64,000 nucleotides of DNA, taken from contig NZ_JAIEZQ010000003.1 of the NCBI RefSeq assembly GCF_019679455.1, forward strand, positions 186,001 through 250,000, read 5' to 3'. The stretch comes from Nocardioides jiangsuensis (GTDB lineage: Bacteria; Actinomycetota; Actinomycetes; Propionibacteriales; Nocardioidaceae). Under the pieces are notes generated by a model. It was not told the origin of the DNA. It did not search any database and was given only the letters and a program-made list of their open reading frames with translations. Position numbers and translations under genes: made by a program. This document shows positions 51,614 to 59,740 of the stretch, in pieces; position 1 is the stretch's first letter, and every line of letters starts with the position of its first letter.

Positions 51614-52297
51614 GTGTCTGTCGTTGCCGTCGGCATTGCCGCGTCCTTCGTGTCCCTCTACGCCACCGTTCCCCAGGTCCTGCGCGCCGCGCGGACCCGC
51701 TCCGCCGACGGGATCTCCTGGACCTCCCTCGTGCTCAGCCTCGCCACGTTCACCCTCTGGTGCGTCTACGCCTTCGCGGTCGCCGACCACATCCAGCTGA
51801 TCAACAACACGATCGCGCTGCTGCTGCTCGTCGCGCTCGCGGTGGTCGTGCTGCGCACGGGGGAGGGCCGCAGCTACTGGACGGCGGTGCTCGCGGTCAC
51901 CGGCACGGCGGCCGCGTCGCTGTGGCTCGTCGACGTCAGCAACTCCTTCACCCTGGCCATGGTCGGCACCACGATCAGCTCGCTGCGGATGGTCCCGCAG
52001 ACCCGGCTGGCGCTGTCCCGCGCACCGCTGTGGGGGCTGTGCCCGTGGTCGACGGTGCTGGTGTGGCTCGGGATGGCGCTGTGGCTGGCCTACGCGGTCA
52101 TGGTCGGCGACGTCGCGGTGGCGCTGTGCAGCGTCATCGGCCTGGTGATGCAGTCCGCGATCCTGGCGTTCCGGCTGCCCCCGCGCCGTACCCTCGCCTC
52201 GCTCGCCGCCGGGCGGCTGGGCACCCCGGTCGCCCGGGTCGTCCGCCCGGTCTCGGCGCGCTTCCCGCACCAGCGGAACTACCAGCTCGCCGCCTGA
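51614..52297 (+). CDS. PQ-loop (SemiSWEET/SWEET-like) membrane transporter
   Basis: A 227-residue membrane protein with about seven helices, including two PQ-loop units: FVSLYATVPQVLRAARTRSA near the start and ISSLRMVPQTRLALSRAP in the middle. The tandem layout resembles SWEET-type sugar or amino-acid exporters. Start GTG at 51614 (VSVVAVGIAASF) has no Shine-Dalgarno. C-terminus is basic and probably cytoplasmic. Confidence 0.85.
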   Translation: MSVVAVGIAASFVSLYATVPQVLRAARTRSADGISWTSLVLSLATFTLWCVYAFAVADHIQLINNTIALLLLVALAVVVLRTGEGRSYWTAVLAVTGTAAASLWLVDVSNSFTLAMVGTTISSLRMVPQTRLALSRAPLWGLCPWSTVLVWLGMALWLAYAVMVGDVAVALCSVIGLVMQSAILAFRLPPRRTLASLAAGRLGTPVARVVRPVSARFPHQRNYQLAA

Positions 52298-52300
52298 GGC

Positions 52301-52306
52301 TAGGCT
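52301..52306 (+). promoter_or_regulatory. -10 hexamer of a probable leaderless HIT-protein transcript
   Basis: TAGGCT ends 6 bases before GTG at 52313, just 3 bp after the PQ-loop stop; no ribosome site is present. Confidence 0.5.
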
Positions 52307-52312
52307 CGCCCC

Positions 52313-52789
52313 GTGGCCGATTGCCTGTTCTGCGGGGTCGCCGCCGGTACGACGCCCGCCCACCTGGTGCTCGAGACCCCCGACCTGGTCGGCTTCCTCG
52401 ACCACCGGCCGCTGTTCAAGGGGCACGTGCTGCTCGTCCCGCGCCGCCACGTGGCCACGCTTCCGGACCTCCCGGCGGTGCTCCGCGACCCCTTCCTCGC
52501 TGCCGGCCAGCGGCTCGCCAGCGCGATGGTCGAGGTGCTCGGCGCGCAGGGCTCGTTCGTCGCGATGAACAACACCGTCAGCCAGAGCGTGCCGCACCTG
52601 CACCTGCACGTGGTCCCGCGGACCAAGGGCGACGGGCTGCGCGGCTTCTTCTGGCCGCGCACGAAGTACGCCGGCGACGAGGAGGCGGCCGGGTACGCCC
52701 GCCGGCTCTCGGCCTGGCTCGCGGCGGACGACGCGGCGCCGGTGGCAGGCGTGGGGGAGGAGGGCGGCGCGGATGTCGTGGTGGACTGA
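52313..52789 (+). CDS. HIT-family hydrolase
   Basis: A 158-residue histidine triad protein that hydrolyses nucleoside phosphates or dinucleotide substrates. The zinc-like N-terminal DCLFCGVAAG, the helix KGHVLLVPRRHVATL and the catalytic triad VPHLHLHVVPRTKGDGL are clear. The C-terminal 25 residues are Gly/Glu-rich and overlap the methyltransferase start by 17 bp. Confidence 0.93.
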   Translation: MADCLFCGVAAGTTPAHLVLETPDLVGFLDHRPLFKGHVLLVPRRHVATLPDLPAVLRDPFLAAGQRLASAMVEVLGAQGSFVAMNNTVSQSVPHLHLHVVPRTKGDGLRGFFWPRTKYAGDEEAAGYARRLSAWLAADDAAPVAGVGEEGGADVVVD

Positions 52790-53387
52790 CCAGGCGCTGC
52801 CGCACGTGACCGACCGGCTGCTGGGCGCGCGCGACATCCACCGGCTGCGCGAGCGGGTGTGCGCCGGCCTGCACGGCGAGGTCGTCGAGATCGGCTTCGG
52901 GTCCGGCCTCGACGTCGGGCACTACCCACCTGCGGTGACCCGGGTGGCGGCCGTCGAGCCGTCCGACGTGGCCTGGGGGCTCGCCGCGCCGCGCGTGGCC
53001 GCGTCGCCGGTGGCCGTGGACCGCGCGGGGCTCGACGGCGCCCGGCTCGACCTGCCCGACGCGTCCTTCGACAGCGCACTGTCGACCTTCACGCTGTGCA
53101 CGGTGCCGGCCGTCGAGTCCGCGCTGACCGAGATCCGGCGGGTGCTCCGGCCGGGCGGTGCCCTGCACTTCCTCGAGCACGGCCTCGCCCCGGACCCCGC
53201 GGTGGTGCGCTGGCAGCGCCGGCTCCAGCCGCTCCAGCTCCGGGTCGGCGGCGGCTGTCACCTCGACCGGCCGATCGCCGACCTGGTCCGGGGCAGCGGA
53301 CTCGAGATCGAGTGGCTCGACACGTTCTACGCCGGGCGGCCGCGGGCCTACGCCCACGTCTACCTGGGGCGCGCGGTCAGAAGTTGA
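52773..53387 (+). CDS. class I SAM-dependent methyltransferase
   Basis: A 204-residue methyltransferase. Motif I EVVEIGFGSGLDVGHY, motif II VAAVEPSDVAWG, motif IV ALSTFTLCTVPAVE and the post-motif VLRPGGALHFLEHGL fit the UbiE/Methyltransf_11 group; the substrate is unknown. It overlaps the HIT gene upstream and its stop overlaps the convergent HATPase gene by 11 bp. Confidence 0.9.
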   Translation: MSWWTDQALPHVTDRLLGARDIHRLRERVCAGLHGEVVEIGFGSGLDVGHYPPAVTRVAAVEPSDVAWGLAAPRVAASPVAVDRAGLDGARLDLPDASFDSALSTFTLCTVPAVESALTEIRRVLRPGGALHFLEHGLAPDPAVVRWQRRLQPLQLRVGGGCHLDRPIADLVRGSGLEIEWLDTFYAGRPRAYAHVYLGRAVRS

Positions 53388-53784
53388 TGGGGCTGCCGGT
53401 CATGGGCACCCGTGCCCAGACCGTCTTGCCACCCGTGGGCTGCGGGGTGACGCCCCAGTCGGAGGTCAGCGTGTCCACCAGGTCCAGCCCGCGGCCGGAC
53501 AGGTCGGCGGGGCCGTGGTCGCGGCGGTCGGCCGTGTCCGAGGAGTCGTCGTACACCTCGACCAGCACGAAGTCGCCCACCCGGGAAAGCCGCACCCGGA
53601 AGGGGGAGCGGGCGTGCACCACGGCGTTGGTGACGAGCTCGCTGACCACGAGCGCGGAGCAGTCGACGAGATGAGCGAGGCCGGCGGCACGTAGCTGGTC
53701 GCAGACGAACTGCCGGGCGTCGCGGATGTGGCGCGGCTCGGCCGGCCACCGTGCCTCGAAGGACCATTCGACTGCTCCGGGCAT
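53377..53784 (-). CDS. anti-sigma-type ATP-binding protein (HATPase_c_2, RsbW/SpoIIAB-like)
   Basis: A 135-residue GHKL ATPase domain: N box CSALVVSELVTNAVVHA, G1 VEVYDDSS and G2 LSGRGLDLVDTL. In actinobacteria such stand-alone domains act as serine kinases or anti-sigma factors in partner-switch control. It is divergent from a GAF-ANTAR regulator (175 bp). Its target may be the SigB/SigF-type factor at 32562, though that is 20 kb away. Confidence 0.88.
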   Translation of the reverse strand: MPGAVEWSFEARWPAEPRHIRDARQFVCDQLRAAGLAHLVDCSALVVSELVTNAVVHARSPFRVRLSRVGDFVLVEVYDDSSDTADRRDHGPADLSGRGLDLVDTLTSDWGVTPQPTGGKTVWARVPMTGSPINF

Positions 53785-53959
53785 GCCCGCGTCTTCTCCC
53801 CGTCAACGAACCGCATGGAACCGGTCACTGCAAGGTCTGGGCAACGGCACGGCTTCTGCCTCCGACTCTACCCGGGCACCAAGGCGATTGTCCGCTTTGC
53901 GTCCGGGGCCTCCCGGCCGGTGCCCGCATCGACGCGGCACCGCTGGGTACACGCCGCGC

Positions 53960-54742
53960 ATGAGCGGTGCGCACAAGGGGGACACGGGCCCGGACGTCGG
54001 TCGCGACGCCCGGGTCGCGCAGCGTCTCGTCGCCCTCGCCGACACGCTGGTGGACGACTTCGACGTCGTGGACCTGATGGACCGGCTCGTCGGGACCTGC
54101 GTGGAGCTGCTCGGCACCGACACGGCCGGCCTGCTCCTCGCCGACCAGCGGGGGAAGCTGCAGCTGGTCGCGTCCTCGAGCGAGGAGACCCGCCGGCTCG
54201 AGCTCTTCCAGCTGCAGAGCGAGGAGGGTCCCTGCCTCGACTGCTTCCACACCGGCCTTCCGGTCCGGGAGCCCGACCTCGCGGCCGCCTCCACCCGGTG
54301 GCCCCGGTTCACCCAGGCCGCGGCCGCTTTCGGCTACGTCTCGGTCTACGCCGTGCCGCTGCGCCTGCGGGACCAGGCCGTGGGTGCACTCAACCTGTTC
54401 CGCTCGGGCCGGCCGGCCCTGAGTGCCGACGACCAGCGGGTCGCGCAGGCACTCGCGGACGTCGCCACGATCGGCCTGCTCCAGCAGCGCACCAGGCAGC
54501 GCGCGACCGCGCTCGCCGAGCAGCTGCAGGGTGCCCTCGACAGCCGGGTGGTCATCGAGCAGGCCAAGGGCGTGCTCGCCGAGCACGGCCGGGTCGACAT
54601 GAGCACGGCGTACGCCGCGCTGCGCCGGTTCTCGCGGAACCACAACCAGAAGATCGCGGAGGTCGCCGAGCGCGTCGTGGGCCGGACCACCTCCCTCGAC
54701 GCGGTCCTCGAGACGTCGCCGTCCGAGACCGGATCTGTGTGA
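53960..54742 (+). CDS. GAF-ANTAR transcription antitermination regulator
   Basis: A 260-residue protein. Residues about 15-165 are a GAF domain (LVGTCVELLGTDTAGLLLAD, EGPCLDCFHTGLPVREPDLA); the last 60 are an ANTAR domain (DSRVVIEQAKGVLAEHGRVD, AYAALRRFSRNHNQKIAEVA) that binds RNA hairpins and prevents termination. GAF-ANTAR proteins in actinobacteria respond to small molecules or stress. A GGGTAC sits just upstream of the ATG, with only a weak GCAT 15 bp further up. Confidence 0.92.
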   Translation: MSGAHKGDTGPDVGRDARVAQRLVALADTLVDDFDVVDLMDRLVGTCVELLGTDTAGLLLADQRGKLQLVASSSEETRRLELFQLQSEEGPCLDCFHTGLPVREPDLAAASTRWPRFTQAAAAFGYVSVYAVPLRLRDQAVGALNLFRSGRPALSADDQRVAQALADVATIGLLQQRTRQRATALAEQLQGALDSRVVIEQAKGVLAEHGRVDMSTAYAALRRFSRNHNQKIAEVAERVVGRTTSLDAVLETSPSETGSV

Positions 54743-54848
54743 TCTACACCTATCCAGAGGGTCCGGAAATCCACGATTTCAGCCGCTCGGTGTGACGTGG
54801 GCAACTTTCGGCGTGTTTACGGATTGGATTCCGTGGGGAGTCTGTGCC

Positions 54849-54854
54849 TACGCT
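54849..54854 (+). promoter_or_regulatory. putative -10 for the NlpC/P60 leader
   Basis: TACGCT, with TTGGAT about 19 bp upstream, would give a leader of about 270 nt carrying the c-di-AMP riboswitch. The 54743-54939 stretch otherwise has no gene; it has GGGGATTCACC followed by GGGGTGA, a weak resemblance to riboswitch parts. Confidence 0.4.
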
Positions 54855-54939
54855 CATCGTTCGCTGAGACGTCGCCCGGATGGTGCAGGGGATTCACCGG
54901 GGTGACGTCAGCGTGACAAGTTCATAGCCGGAGCGGGCT

Positions 54940-55113
54940 ACGCCGAGTCCTACCCGCCCAGCGCTCCGGCCCGCACTGTCATGTCGTCGACCACAGTCAT
55001 GGGTAGGAGTGGGGGAACCACATCGTCACGCGTCCTCGGACGCTCGGGGTGTAGTCACCTTCTGGTGGCGGGGCACCTTTCAGCCCTAACCCGACAGCTC
55101 ACCTCACAGGCGT
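54940..55113 (+). ncRNA. c-di-AMP riboswitch (ydaO/yuaA class)
   Basis: The 5' segment ACGCCGAGTCC (54940-54950) can pair through ACGCC with GGCGT at 55109-55113 as the closing P1. Conserved single-strand parts are present: GGGTAGGAGTGGGGGAACC (55001-55019), GGGGTGTAGTCACC, and the 3' block ACCCGACAGCTCACCTCACA (55089-55108). In actinobacteria this RNA class commonly precedes genes for cell-wall hydrolases, as here. The ribosome site GGGAAGGGA begins right after P1, so control of translation start is possible. Confidence 0.82.
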
Positions 55114-55129
55114 GGGAAGGGATTTCTTC

Positions 55130-55612
55130 ATGCCTGCGACTCCTCGCATGCGTAGTTTCGCTGCGCTTCCGCTCCTCCTCGTCATGTTCCTCGTGGCCAG
55201 CACGTTCGCCCTCGCCACCCCGGCCGAGGCGCGCACCGCCCGCCAGTCCCGGATCTACGACGGCTTCCGCATCGTCGCCAACCAGAAGGGTGACCCGTAC
55301 CAGTACGGCGCGGACGGCCCGGGCGCCTTCGACTGCTCCGGCCTCACCTACTACTCGTTCCGCAAGGCTGGCTTCAGCAACATCCCGCGTACGTCGGACG
55401 CCCAGGCCCGCTGGACCGACCGCATCAAGCGCAAGAACATGCGCAAGGGCGACCTGATGTTCTTCTACGACGGCGGCGGCGTCTACCACGTCGGCGTGTT
55501 CGCCGGCTGGAAGAACGGCGAGCGGAAGATCATCCACGCGCCGTACGGCGGCCAGAACGTCCACCGCTCGTCCGTGTGGACCAACAAGTGGTTCCCCGGC
55601 ACCCTTCGGTGA
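55130..55612 (+). CDS. secreted NlpC/P60 peptidoglycan hydrolase
   Basis: A 160-residue exported hydrolase. A Sec signal (FAALPLLLVMFLVASTFALA) ends near AEARTA; the NlpC/P60 domain has catalytic Cys69 in GAFDCSGLTYYSF, His120 in VYHVGVFAG and His136 in IHAPYGG. It cleaves stem peptides in the wall. ATG at 55130 was chosen because GGAAGGGA lies 8 bases upstream; an in-frame GTG at 55112 overlaps the riboswitch end. A strong hairpin follows. Confidence 0.92.
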   Translation: MPATPRMRSFAALPLLLVMFLVASTFALATPAEARTARQSRIYDGFRIVANQKGDPYQYGADGPGAFDCSGLTYYSFRKAGFSNIPRTSDAQARWTDRIKRKNMRKGDLMFFYDGGGVYHVGVFAGWKNGERKIIHAPYGGQNVHRSSVWTNKWFPGTLR

Positions 55613-55638
55613 CCCGCGGTCTCCACGACTGAGCAAAG

Positions 55639-55672
55639 GCAGGGTCGCTCCCCGATCGGGGCGCGACCCTGC
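55639..55672. terminator. strong hairpin after NlpC/P60 gene
   Basis: GCAGGGTCGC (55639-55648) pairs with GCGACCCTGC (55663-55672); an inner CCCC-GATC-GGGG extends it. No U tract. Confidence 0.75.
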
Positions 55673-55674
55673 GC

Positions 55675-55680
55675 CACACT
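55675..55680 (+). promoter_or_regulatory. -10-like hexamer of a probable leaderless DUF3048 transcript
   Basis: CACACT ends 7 bases before ATG at 55688; no ribosome site is visible. Confidence 0.3.
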
Positions 55681-55687
55681 TAGCCCC

Positions 55688-56740
55688 ATGGTTGGATTTC
55701 CCATGCGTACCTCGACGTCCCTTTCGTCCCGCCGCCCCGGCGCCCGCTCCGCGTTCTCCCTGACCAGCCTGGCGCTCGTCGGTTCGCTGGCCCTCGCCGG
55801 CTGCAGCGACAGCACGTCGCCCGAGTCCGCCGACAGCCCGGACAGCCAGAGCACGGCCGCGGGCTCGACCCTCTCCGGCCAGTGGCCGCTCACCGGCCTC
55901 CCGGCCGAGGGCGAGGCCCCGAAGCACCCGGTGATGGTCGTCAAGATCGACAACACCGGCAGCAGCAACCCCCAGGTCGGGCTCGGCGAGGCCGACCTGG
56001 TCGCCGAGGAGCTCGTGGAGGGCGGCTCGACCCGCCTCGCGGTCTTCTACCACTCCCAGGTCCCCGACAAGGTCGGCCCCGTGCGGTCGATGCGCGCCTC
56101 CGACCTCGGCATCATCGAGCCCGCCGAGGCGGTGCTCGTGGCCAGCGGCGGGGCCCCGCAGACGGTGAAACGGGTGAAGGACGCGGGCGTGAAGGCGATG
56201 ACCGAGGGCGCTCCGGGCTACTTCCGGGACAACAGCCGCTCGGCGCCGTACAACCTGTTCATGGACCTGCCGAAGCTCGCGGAGACCCTGAAGTCCGACG
56301 GCACCCCCGAGGGCTACTTCCCGTGGGGCACCGAGGAGGACTTCCCCAAGGGGCAGCCGGCGGGCAAGATCTCGGCGACGTTCTCCGGGGGCCACACCAC
56401 GAACTGGCAGTTCAAGAAGGGCCGCTACGTCAACCTCAACAGCGAGGCGCCCGCGAACGACCAGTTCGACCCGGCGACCGTGCTCGTGCTGCGGGTCAAG
56501 GTCGGCGACGCCGGTTACAAGGACCCCGCGGGCAACCCCGTCCCGGAGACGAAGTTCACCGGCAAGGGCGAGGCGATGGTCTTCCACGACGGCTCGATGG
56601 TCCGGGCGACCTGGTCCAAGAGCGGGCTGGACGCCCCCGTGAAGCTGCAGACCAAGGCCGGCGAGCTCACCCTCCCCGCGGGCAAGGTGTGGATGGAGCT
56701 GGTCCCCAGCAACGGCGGGGACGTCAGCTTCAGCAAGTGA
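55688..56740 (+). CDS. DUF3048 (YerB-like) lipoprotein
   Basis: A 350-residue lipoprotein: signal with lipobox LALAGC near residue 34-39, a Ser/Asp-rich linker, and the two-part DUF3048 domain (HPVMVVKIDNTGSSNPQVGL, VFYHSQVPDKVGPVRSMRAS at first; then FKKGRYVNLNSEAPANDQFD and AMVFHDGSMVRATWSKSG). Homologues such as YerB are widespread; no reaction is established. A second ATG at 55703 is possible. Confidence 0.9.
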   Translation: MVGFPMRTSTSLSSRRPGARSAFSLTSLALVGSLALAGCSDSTSPESADSPDSQSTAAGSTLSGQWPLTGLPAEGEAPKHPVMVVKIDNTGSSNPQVGLGEADLVAEELVEGGSTRLAVFYHSQVPDKVGPVRSMRASDLGIIEPAEAVLVASGGAPQTVKRVKDAGVKAMTEGAPGYFRDNSRSAPYNLFMDLPKLAETLKSDGTPEGYFPWGTEEDFPKGQPAGKISATFSGGHTTNWQFKKGRYVNLNSEAPANDQFDPATVLVLRVKVGDAGYKDPAGNPVPETKFTGKGEAMVFHDGSMVRATWSKSGLDAPVKLQTKAGELTLPAGKVWMELVPSNGGDVSFSK

Positions 56741-56750
56741 GACGTGCGGG

Positions 56751-57449
56751 TCAGCCCGCCTCTTCGCCAGGCCCCGGCGCCTCGTCCGTGACGAGGTCGT
56801 CGGGGCCTGGCAGTCTCTCGCCCGACTCTGCCTGCTGGCGGAGCCCGGCGAGGATGAACGTGATCGCGGCCTCGACCTCGGCGCTGGCCCGGCGCGGGTC
56901 CTCCGCCGAGGAGACCGCGGACCCGGCCGCCGACATCGCCCCGAAGAAGACCCGGCTGAAGGTCTCGACCATGCTCGGCTCGAGGGCGTAGGACTCGAGC
57001 ACCGAGGCGACGATCTCCTGGACGATCCCGAACGTCGAGCGCTCCTCCTGCTCGCGGTAGCGCTCGTAGCCGAGCACCGCCGGGCCCTCCTGGATGACGA
57101 TCCGCCGGTACCCCGGCTCCTGGACCACCTCGAGGAACTTGCGCAGGCCCGACATCGACTTCTCCCACGGGTCGTCGTTGCCGCGGACCGCCTTGTGGAT
57201 GGTCTTGCTCGCCTCGGCCTCCACCTTCTCGAAGACGGCCTCGAACAGCGCCTGCTTGCCGCTGAAGTGGTGGTAGAGCGCGCCCTTGGTGACCCGGGCG
57301 CCGGCGACGATCTCGTCCAGGCTGGTCCCGGCGTAGCCCCGCTCGGTGAACAGCTCCGTGGCGACGTCGACCAGCGCCCGCTTGGTGGAGGCGGAGTACT
57401 GCTGGCGGCGTGACGTGCGCGGAACCTTCCGCAGGACCTTGGTAGTCAT
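56751..57449 (-). CDS. TetR-family transcriptional repressor
   Basis: A 232-residue TetR-type regulator. N-terminal HTH (STKRALVDVATELFTERGYA, SLDEIVAGARVTKGALYHHF) at about residues 23-62, then a helical ligand-binding domain. It is divergent from the gene at 57598; the 148-bp gap contains a 30-bp palindrome that overlaps the likely promoter, so it probably represses that gene and perhaps itself. Ligand unknown. Confidence 0.94.
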   Translation of the reverse strand: MTTKVLRKVPRTSRRQQYSASTKRALVDVATELFTERGYAGTSLDEIVAGARVTKGALYHHFSGKQALFEAVFEKVEAEASKTIHKAVRGNDDPWEKSMSGLRKFLEVVQEPGYRRIVIQEGPAVLGYERYREQEERSTFGIVQEIVASVLESYALEPSMVETFSRVFFGAMSAAGSAVSSAEDPRRASAEVEAAITFILAGLRQQAESGERLPGPDDLVTDEAPGPGEEAG

Positions 57450-57550
57450 CCCCCGAGCATATGGCCGATGCGGCGACCCGGGCGTTCGCCGGGCGCGGGG
57501 GAGGGGAGAGCCAGATCACGGTTTGCCCGATTGCGTACCCCGGGTAAGAG

Positions 57551-57580
57551 ACATACTGTTGGTACGTACCAACGGTATGT
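57551..57580. promoter_or_regulatory. 30-bp near-perfect palindrome, TetR operator
   Basis: ACATACTGTTGGTAC (57551-57565) and GTACCAACGGTATGT (57566-57580) are inverted copies with one mismatched pair. The left arm includes CATACT, a likely -10 of the rightward gene (TTGCGT about 15 bp upstream). It is 18 bp before the ATG at 57598. Confidence 0.8.
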
Positions 57581-57597
57581 GAGAAAGGAAGACGCCC

Positions 57598-58134
57598 ATG
57601 ACCTGGGACACTTTTCACCGCCGCGGAGAGGTACTCCGAGCCGTCGTCGACGCGACCGAGGCTCGCCGTGACGGGGTGCTCCCGATGGAGATGCCCGGCG
57701 TCGCCGAGACCTTCGGCGACGAGCTCACCCTGATCGGTGCGCTGCAGCTGCGCTGGCACACCCGCCTGGCGGGCTCCATCGAGCGCGAGCTGATGGACCA
57801 GCCGATGGACCTCGAGTCCGCGGTGATGGCCGCCTGGCGCCGTACGGCGACCGAGATGACCGGGGTCCGCCGGATCCTGGACGCCTACGCCGACGCCCCC
57901 ACCTCGGAGCAGATGGCACGGACGCTCACCAAGGCCCACCGCAAGGACTGGGCGCTGATGGCGTCCATGGCCGGCAAGGCCAGCCCCTCGGACCGCGCCG
58001 CGGCCGACGTCGGCCGCAGCATCGAGGAGCGCGCCCGCGCCGCCTACCGCCCGGTCGCGGTCGGACGGCACCGGGCCGACGACGCCGAGAAGGCCTCGCT
58101 GCTCCATCGGATCAAGGCACACCTCGCCGCGTAA
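57598..58134 (+). CDS. TetR-controlled protein of unknown function
   Basis: A 178-residue, soluble, helical and basic protein (MTWDTFHRRGEVLRAVVDAT at the start; RRTATEMTGVRRILDAYADA in the middle; SLLHRIKAHLAA at the end). No signal peptide, membrane helix or known motif is seen; I do not recognise it. AGAAAGGAAG precedes the ATG. Its promoter carries the 30-bp palindrome, so it should be inducible by the ligand of the divergent TetR regulator. Confidence 0.75.
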   Translation: MTWDTFHRRGEVLRAVVDATEARRDGVLPMEMPGVAETFGDELTLIGALQLRWHTRLAGSIERELMDQPMDLESAVMAAWRRTATEMTGVRRILDAYADAPTSEQMARTLTKAHRKDWALMASMAGKASPSDRAAADVGRSIEERARAAYRPVAVGRHRADDAEKASLLHRIKAHLAA

Positions 58135-58144
58135 CCCACGAACC

Positions 58145-58162
58145 CAGGGGCGCACGCCCCTG
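58145..58162. terminator. hairpin after the TetR-controlled gene
   Basis: CAGGGGC-GCAC-GCCCCTG forms a 7-bp stem. A second dyad with arms CGACGCTC (58181-58188) and GAGCGTCG (58217-58224) follows. Confidence 0.6.
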
Positions 58163-58330
58163 CCCGAGCAGCCCCGGCTGCGACGCTCCCGCGGTCTCCC
58201 TCCGCACTCCCTCCCCGAGCGTCGCGGTCGGGGCTTCAGGCTTCCCGGAGCCCCGCACGGCAGCCCGTCAAGCGGTCTCGAACGGCGCGGAGGGGTACGA
58301 CGCCCCGAGACGTCGTGAAACTATGTGCCC

Positions 58331-59740
58331 GTGGCTTCTACACCGAGCATCTCCTACTCGATCACCGTCCGTCTCGAGCTGCCGGCCGGAGGGACGGCGA
58401 TCAGCGAGCTGACCTCGACCGTCGAGAAGTGCGGCGGCATCGTCACCGCGCTCGACGTCACCGCCTCCGGGCACGACCGGCTGCGCATCGACGTGACCTG
58501 CGCCGCCTCCGACACCGGCCACGCCGACGAGATCGTCGCGGCGCTGCGTGCGATGGAGGGCGTCGCGGTGCACAAGGTCTCCGACCGCACCTTCCTCATG
58601 CACCTCGGCGGCACCATCGAGATGGCCTCCAAGCACCCGATCCGCAACCGTGACGACCTCTCCCTGGTCTACACGCCGGGCGTGGCCCGGGTCTGCGAGG
58701 CGATCGCGGAGAACCCCGACGACGCCCGCCGGCTCACCATCAAGCGCAACGCCGTCGCCGTGGTCACCGACGGCTCGGCGGTCCTGGGGCTCGGCAACAT
58801 CGGCCCTGCCGCGGCGCTGCCGGTGATGGAGGGCAAGGCCGCCCTGTTCAAGCGGTTCGCGGGGATCGACGCGTGGCCGCTGTGCCTCGACACCCAGGAC
58901 ACCGACCAGATCATCGAGATCGTCCGCGCCATCGCGCCGGGCTTCGCCGGCATCAACCTCGAGGACATCTCGGCACCCCGCTGCTTCGAGATCGAGGCGC
59001 GGCTGCGGGAGATCCTCGACATCCCCGTCTTCCACGACGACCAGCACGGCACCGCGATCGTGGTGCTCGCGGCGCTGAAGAACGCGCTGCGCGTGGTGGG
59101 CAAGCGGATGGACCAGGTCCGTGTCGTCATGTCCGGTGCCGGTGCCGCGGGCACCGCGATCCTGCGGGTCCTGCTCACCGCGGGCGTGCGGCACGTCGTG
59201 GTCGCCGACGTCGAGGGGATCATCCACCGCGGCCGCCCGGGGCTGCACGAGTCGCTGCGGTGGCTCGCGGAGGCCACCAACGAGGCCGAGCTGTCCGGCA
59301 GCCTCAAGGACGCGGTCGTCGACGCGGACGTGTTCATCGGCGTCTCCGCGCCGAACATCCTCACCGGCGAGGACGTCTCGCGGATGGCCGACGGCGCGAT
59401 CGTCTTCGCGCTGGCCAACCCGGTGCCCGAGATCGACCCGGCGGAGGCCCGCAAGTACGCCGCGGTCGTGGCCACGGGACGCTCGGACTACCCGAACCAG
59501 ATCAACAACGTGCTGGCCTTCCCGGGCGTGTTCCGCGGGCTGCTCGACGCGACCGCGAACCGGGTCGACAACGACCTGCTCGTGGCGGCGGCGGACGCGA
59601 TCGCCTCGGCCGTCACCGACGACGAGCTGAACGCCAACTACATCATCCCGAGCGTGTTCCACCCCGACGTGCACCACTCCGTGGCCACCGCCGTTCGGCA
59701 CGCCGCGGAGCGGCACGCACCCGGCGAAGGCGATGCCTGA
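58331..59740 (+). CDS. NAD(P)-dependent malic enzyme with N-terminal ACT domain
   Basis: A 469-residue enzyme that decarboxylates malate to pyruvate. Residues about 6-85 are an ACT regulatory domain (YSITVRLELPAGGTAISELT), then the malic core: SLVYTPGVARVCEAIAENP (catalytic Tyr), VTDGSAVLGLGNIGPAAALP, KAALFKRFAGIDAWPLCLD (catalytic Lys), INLEDISAPRCFEIE and FHDDQHGTAIV (metal), then GAGAAGTAIL for the nucleotide. GTG at 58331 is preferred; GTG at 58325 is also possible. Its end overlaps the YqgE gene by 8 bp. Confidence 0.93.
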   Translation: MASTPSISYSITVRLELPAGGTAISELTSTVEKCGGIVTALDVTASGHDRLRIDVTCAASDTGHADEIVAALRAMEGVAVHKVSDRTFLMHLGGTIEMASKHPIRNRDDLSLVYTPGVARVCEAIAENPDDARRLTIKRNAVAVVTDGSAVLGLGNIGPAAALPVMEGKAALFKRFAGIDAWPLCLDTQDTDQIIEIVRAIAPGFAGINLEDISAPRCFEIEARLREILDIPVFHDDQHGTAIVVLAALKNALRVVGKRMDQVRVVMSGAGAAGTAILRVLLTAGVRHVVVADVEGIIHRGRPGLHESLRWLAEATNEAELSGSLKDAVVDADVFIGVSAPNILTGEDVSRMADGAIVFALANPVPEIDPAEARKYAAVVATGRSDYPNQINNVLAFPGVFRGLLDATANRVDNDLLVAAADAIASAVTDDELNANYIIPSVFHPDVHHSVATAVRHAAERHAPGEGDA

